Shown here one piece after another: positions 40,196 to 42,062 of a stretch of 42,062 nt of DNA (within the stretch, counting starts at the first letter, position 1; every line of letters starts with the position of its first letter). The notes beneath the pieces were generated by a model. That model worked only from the letters and a program-made list of their open reading frames with translations, was not told the origin of the DNA and made no database searches. A program made the position numbers and the translations under genes. Source of the DNA: Actinoplanes palleronii (lineage in GTDB: Bacteria > Actinomycetota > Actinomycetes > Mycobacteriales > Micromonosporaceae); NCBI RefSeq assembly GCF_016862315.1, contig NZ_BOMS01000007.1, positions 1 through 42,062 on the forward strand, given 5' to 3'.

Positions 40196-41442
40196 GGGCC
40201 CGGCTGACCCTGCTGGTCGCGGCGACCACGGTCCTGGTGCTGCTGGCGTTCCTGGTGCCGATCGCGCTGCTGCTGCGCCAGGTCGCCGAGAACCAGGCCC
40301 TGAGCCGCGCCGACGACGTGATCCGGACCATCGTGCCGCTGGCCGGCGGGGACGAGGCGACGCTGCGCCTGGCGGTGACCGCGCAGGAGGTTCCGGTCAC
40401 GGTCTTCCTCCCGAACGGCGCCGTGATCGGCGCCCCGGCCGCGCCCACCCCCGCCGTCCGGCTGGCCGCCGCCCGCGGGCGTGCCCTGACCGTGGCCACC
40501 GAAGCCGGCCGCGAGCTGGTGGTGCCGGTGGTCGGCGCCTCCGGCCGCAGCGTGGTCCGCACGGTTGTCACCTCGGCCGAGCTGACCCGCGGCGTCAGCC
40601 GCTCGTGGCTCACCCTGGCCGCCCTGGGCATCGCGCTGCTGCTGCTCGGACTGCTGGTCGCCGACCGTCTGGCCCGCACCATCACCGCCCCGATCACCCA
40701 GCTCAGCGACGTCTCCCACCGCCTGGCCGGCGCCGAACTGACCGCCCGCGCACAGCCCTCCGGCCCCCCGGAACTCCGTGAGGTCGCCGGCGCCCTCAAC
40801 CACCTGGCCACCCGCATCCAGGACCTCCTCGCCGCCGAACGCGAACGTGTCGCCGACCTCTCCCACCGCCTGCGCACCCCGCTCACCGCCCTGCGCCTGG
40901 AAGCCGAGTCCCTTCGCGACCCGGACGAGTCCTCCCGCATCTCCGCCGCCGCCGACGGCGTAGCCCGCGCCGTCACCGCGGTGATCCAGCAAACCCGCCG
41001 CGCCTCGGCCGCCTCCGCGTCCGCCACCCCACCCGTCTGCGACGCGACCGCGGTGGTCACCGACCGGGTCGCCTTCTGGCGCGTGCTGGCCGAGGACACC
41101 GGCCGCCCGGTGACCCAGTCCCTCCCGGACACCCCCGTCCCGGTAGCGGTAGCAGCCGACGACCTGGCCGCAGCCTTGGACGCCCTGCTGGGAAACGTCT
41201 TCGCCCACACCCCGGACGAAACCCCGTTCACCGTCACCCTGACCCCGCGCCCGTCCGGAGGCGCCCTGCTCACCGTCGCCGACAAGGGCCCAGGCTTCCC
41301 CCCGGCCGCATCCCAGCGAGGCACGTCAGGCGCCAACTCAACGGGCCTGGGCCTGGACATCGCCCGCCAGATATCCACCACCGCCACGACCGGCGGTGGC
41401 CCCGACGGCGCGGTGGTCACCCTGGAAATCCCCGGCCCATAA
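40192..41442 (+). CDS. Sensor histidine kinase, OmpR-partner type
   Basis: A 416-residue kinase with TM1 (LTLLVAATTVLVLLAFLVPIALLL), a short sensor, TM2 (LTLAALGIALLLLGLLVADRLA), HAMP, the phospho-acceptor DLSHRLRTPLTALRLE and an ATPase domain (LGNVFAHTPDETPF, DKGPGF, GLGLDIARQI). It is the partner of the preceding response regulator. The signal is unknown. A hexanucleotide repeat tract lies shortly after its stop. Confidence 0.93.
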   Translation: MRARLTLLVAATTVLVLLAFLVPIALLLRQVAENQALSRADDVIRTIVPLAGGDEATLRLAVTAQEVPVTVFLPNGAVIGAPAAPTPAVRLAAARGRALTVATEAGRELVVPVVGASGRSVVRTVVTSAELTRGVSRSWLTLAALGIALLLLGLLVADRLARTITAPITQLSDVSHRLAGAELTARAQPSGPPELREVAGALNHLATRIQDLLAAERERVADLSHRLRTPLTALRLEAESLRDPDESSRISAAADGVARAVTAVIQQTRRASAASASATPPVCDATAVVTDRVAFWRVLAEDTGRPVTQSLPDTPVPVAVAADDLAAALDALLGNVFAHTPDETPFTVTLTPRPSGGALLTVADKGPGFPPAASQRGTSGANSTGLGLDIARQISTTATTGGGPDGAVVTLEIPGP

Positions 41443-41733
41443 CCCACCTCCACACCCGGATAGCCCGCAGCACCAGGTTGGCCCACGCGGCTGCGGCTGC
41501 GGCTGCGGCTGCGGCTGCGGCTGATCATCCCGGGTGGGCGGCACTGCGCGAGGCCGGGAACTGTCACCGTGGATTTGGCGTGGCCGTTCAGCGTGTCGGC
41601 GCCGCAGGCCCCAGGCACGATGACGTTCATGCTCGCGACGGAATTCATCACGAGCAGCCGAATAATGCCGCGACGCGGTCCGGTCACGCATTCCTGCGAT
41701 CTCGGTCCGCCCAAACAATGACAGCTGCCGCAT
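41338..41733 (-). CDS. Arginine-rich hypothetical protein in less GC-rich region
   Basis: The ORF from ATG 41733 encodes MRQLSLFGRTEIAGMRDRTA then a helical, strongly charged stretch (RREHERHRAWGLRRRHAE). It runs into a PQ dipeptide tract encoded by the hexamer repeat and a tail overlapping the kinase 3' end on the opposite strand. The first 75 or so residues use codons less GC-rich than their neighbours and look coding; the tail may be read-through of a truncated gene. The family is not recognised. An alternative start is ATG 41739. Confidence 0.4.
   Translation of the reverse strand: MRQLSLFGRTEIAGMRDRTASRHYSAARDEFRREHERHRAWGLRRRHAERPRQIHGDSSRPRAVPPTRDDQPQPQPQPQPQPRGPTWCCGLSGCGGGLWAGDFQGDHRAVGATAGRGGGGYLAGDVQAQAR
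41487..41522. repeat. Hexanucleotide repeat (GCGGCT)6
   Basis: Six uninterrupted copies of GCGGCT follow the kinase gene by about 45 bases. On the minus strand they encode a Pro-Gln tract in the arginine-rich ORF. Confidence 0.95.
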
Positions 41734-41877
41734 GCACATATTCTTTCGAACCCGCAAGCCCCGCCGTCAGCATTCGATCATGCCAACCCGAACTTCCGCA
41801 GAAAACCATAAACCTCGATGCAGCGGCCCCCATGACGTCGGTGCCGCAACCAGAAGATCACGAAAACCACACCTGCT

Positions 41878-42062
41878 TCACGCCGCTTTTGACGGCGCAA
41901 GGTCCAGCGCCAGGGCCCGCACCGCGTCGGCCAGGCCGCGCTCGACGAGCACCGGCGGGTTGATCCCGCGGCCCAGCAGGCGCAGCTCCTCGAGCGCGGC
42001 TCGCGACGAGGCCCGCGTCGCGCACCCGCCGGCCGAGGAGGGCGCGCACGTCCGGGCCGAGG
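41878..42062 (-). pseudogene. Truncated, frameshifted histidine kinase remnant
   Basis: On the minus strand one frame gives GPDVRALLGRRVRDAG and then the adjacent frame gives SRAALEELRLLGRGINPPVLVERGLADAVRALALD, which matches the phospho-acceptor helix end of NarX/DesK-type kinases. The shift is +1 (or -2) near 42000. The frame stops at 41878 after DLAPSKAA, before any ATPase domain. The gene continues beyond the window. Confidence 0.6.

Noticed and set aside
41620..41720. A plus-strand ORF encoding MTFMLATEFITSSRIMPRRG
   Set aside because: It has no convincing ribosome-binding site, and it lies opposite the more plausible arginine-rich ORF.

Overview
The window is very GC-rich chromosomal DNA with strong G/C bias at third codon positions. 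It has many ATGA/GTGA stop-start overlaps, GTG and TTG starts, a SARP/AfsR-type regulator and a DtxR/IdeR-type iron box. These point to an actinomycete. The mix of paired two-component systems, a dense tRNA array and an AfsR-like regulator suggests a Micromonosporaceae (Actinoplanes-like) genome, which is inference and not shown directly. No replication genes, integrase, transposase or CRISPR array is visible.

Layout. 1-5258: palindromic repeats, a DHA2-type MFS exporter, a CPBP-family membrane protease, and an EF-G-like translational GTPase preceded by a possible 28-codon leader peptide. 5310-6835: sixteen tRNA genes on the minus strand, mostly 4-28 nt apart, preceded by a promoter, a 53-codon ORF and an intrinsic terminator. 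7300-8800: a tandem-repeat tract and a siderophore-interacting reductase under an iron box. 9017-11090: a divergent MFS/TetR pair. 11124-12872: catalase and a possible small secreted peptide. 12847-16807: a translationally coupled GntR/FadR regulator, fatty-acid/sterol hydroxylase and YhhN-type lysoplasmalogenase; across a FadR-like operator lie an alpha/beta hydrolase-LuxR fusion and a methyltransferase.

16798-22801: a membrane GGDEF-EAL protein and a CitA/DcuS-CitB/DcuR-like two-component system divergent from its probable target, a dicarboxylate symporter. 22862-30628: GC-rich repeats, a DrrAB-like ABC exporter, an AfsR-like regulator and a DesK/NarL-type two-component system. 30781-36304: a membrane-anchored gluzincin-like peptidase, a 0.5-kb repeat island bounded by long inverted repeats, and a heterodimeric ABC exporter with complementary degenerate ATP sites. 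36351-41442: a GNAT acetyltransferase, a DUF6882-like protein, a PLP-dependent decarboxylase, a small membrane protein and an OmpR-type two-component system. 41443-42062: a less GC-rich stretch with an arginine-rich ORF and the remnant of a histidine kinase gene.

The observations most likely to be undescribed are: a family of intergenic palindromes with arms close to GGCTGG..CT..GGGGTG.CTC, found in three separate places; the inverted-repeat-bounded island made from them; the tRNA array with non-canonical members and an attenuator-like leader; and the leader peptide before the EF-G-like gene. All coordinates and structures come from reading the sequence by eye. No database search or folding program was run.
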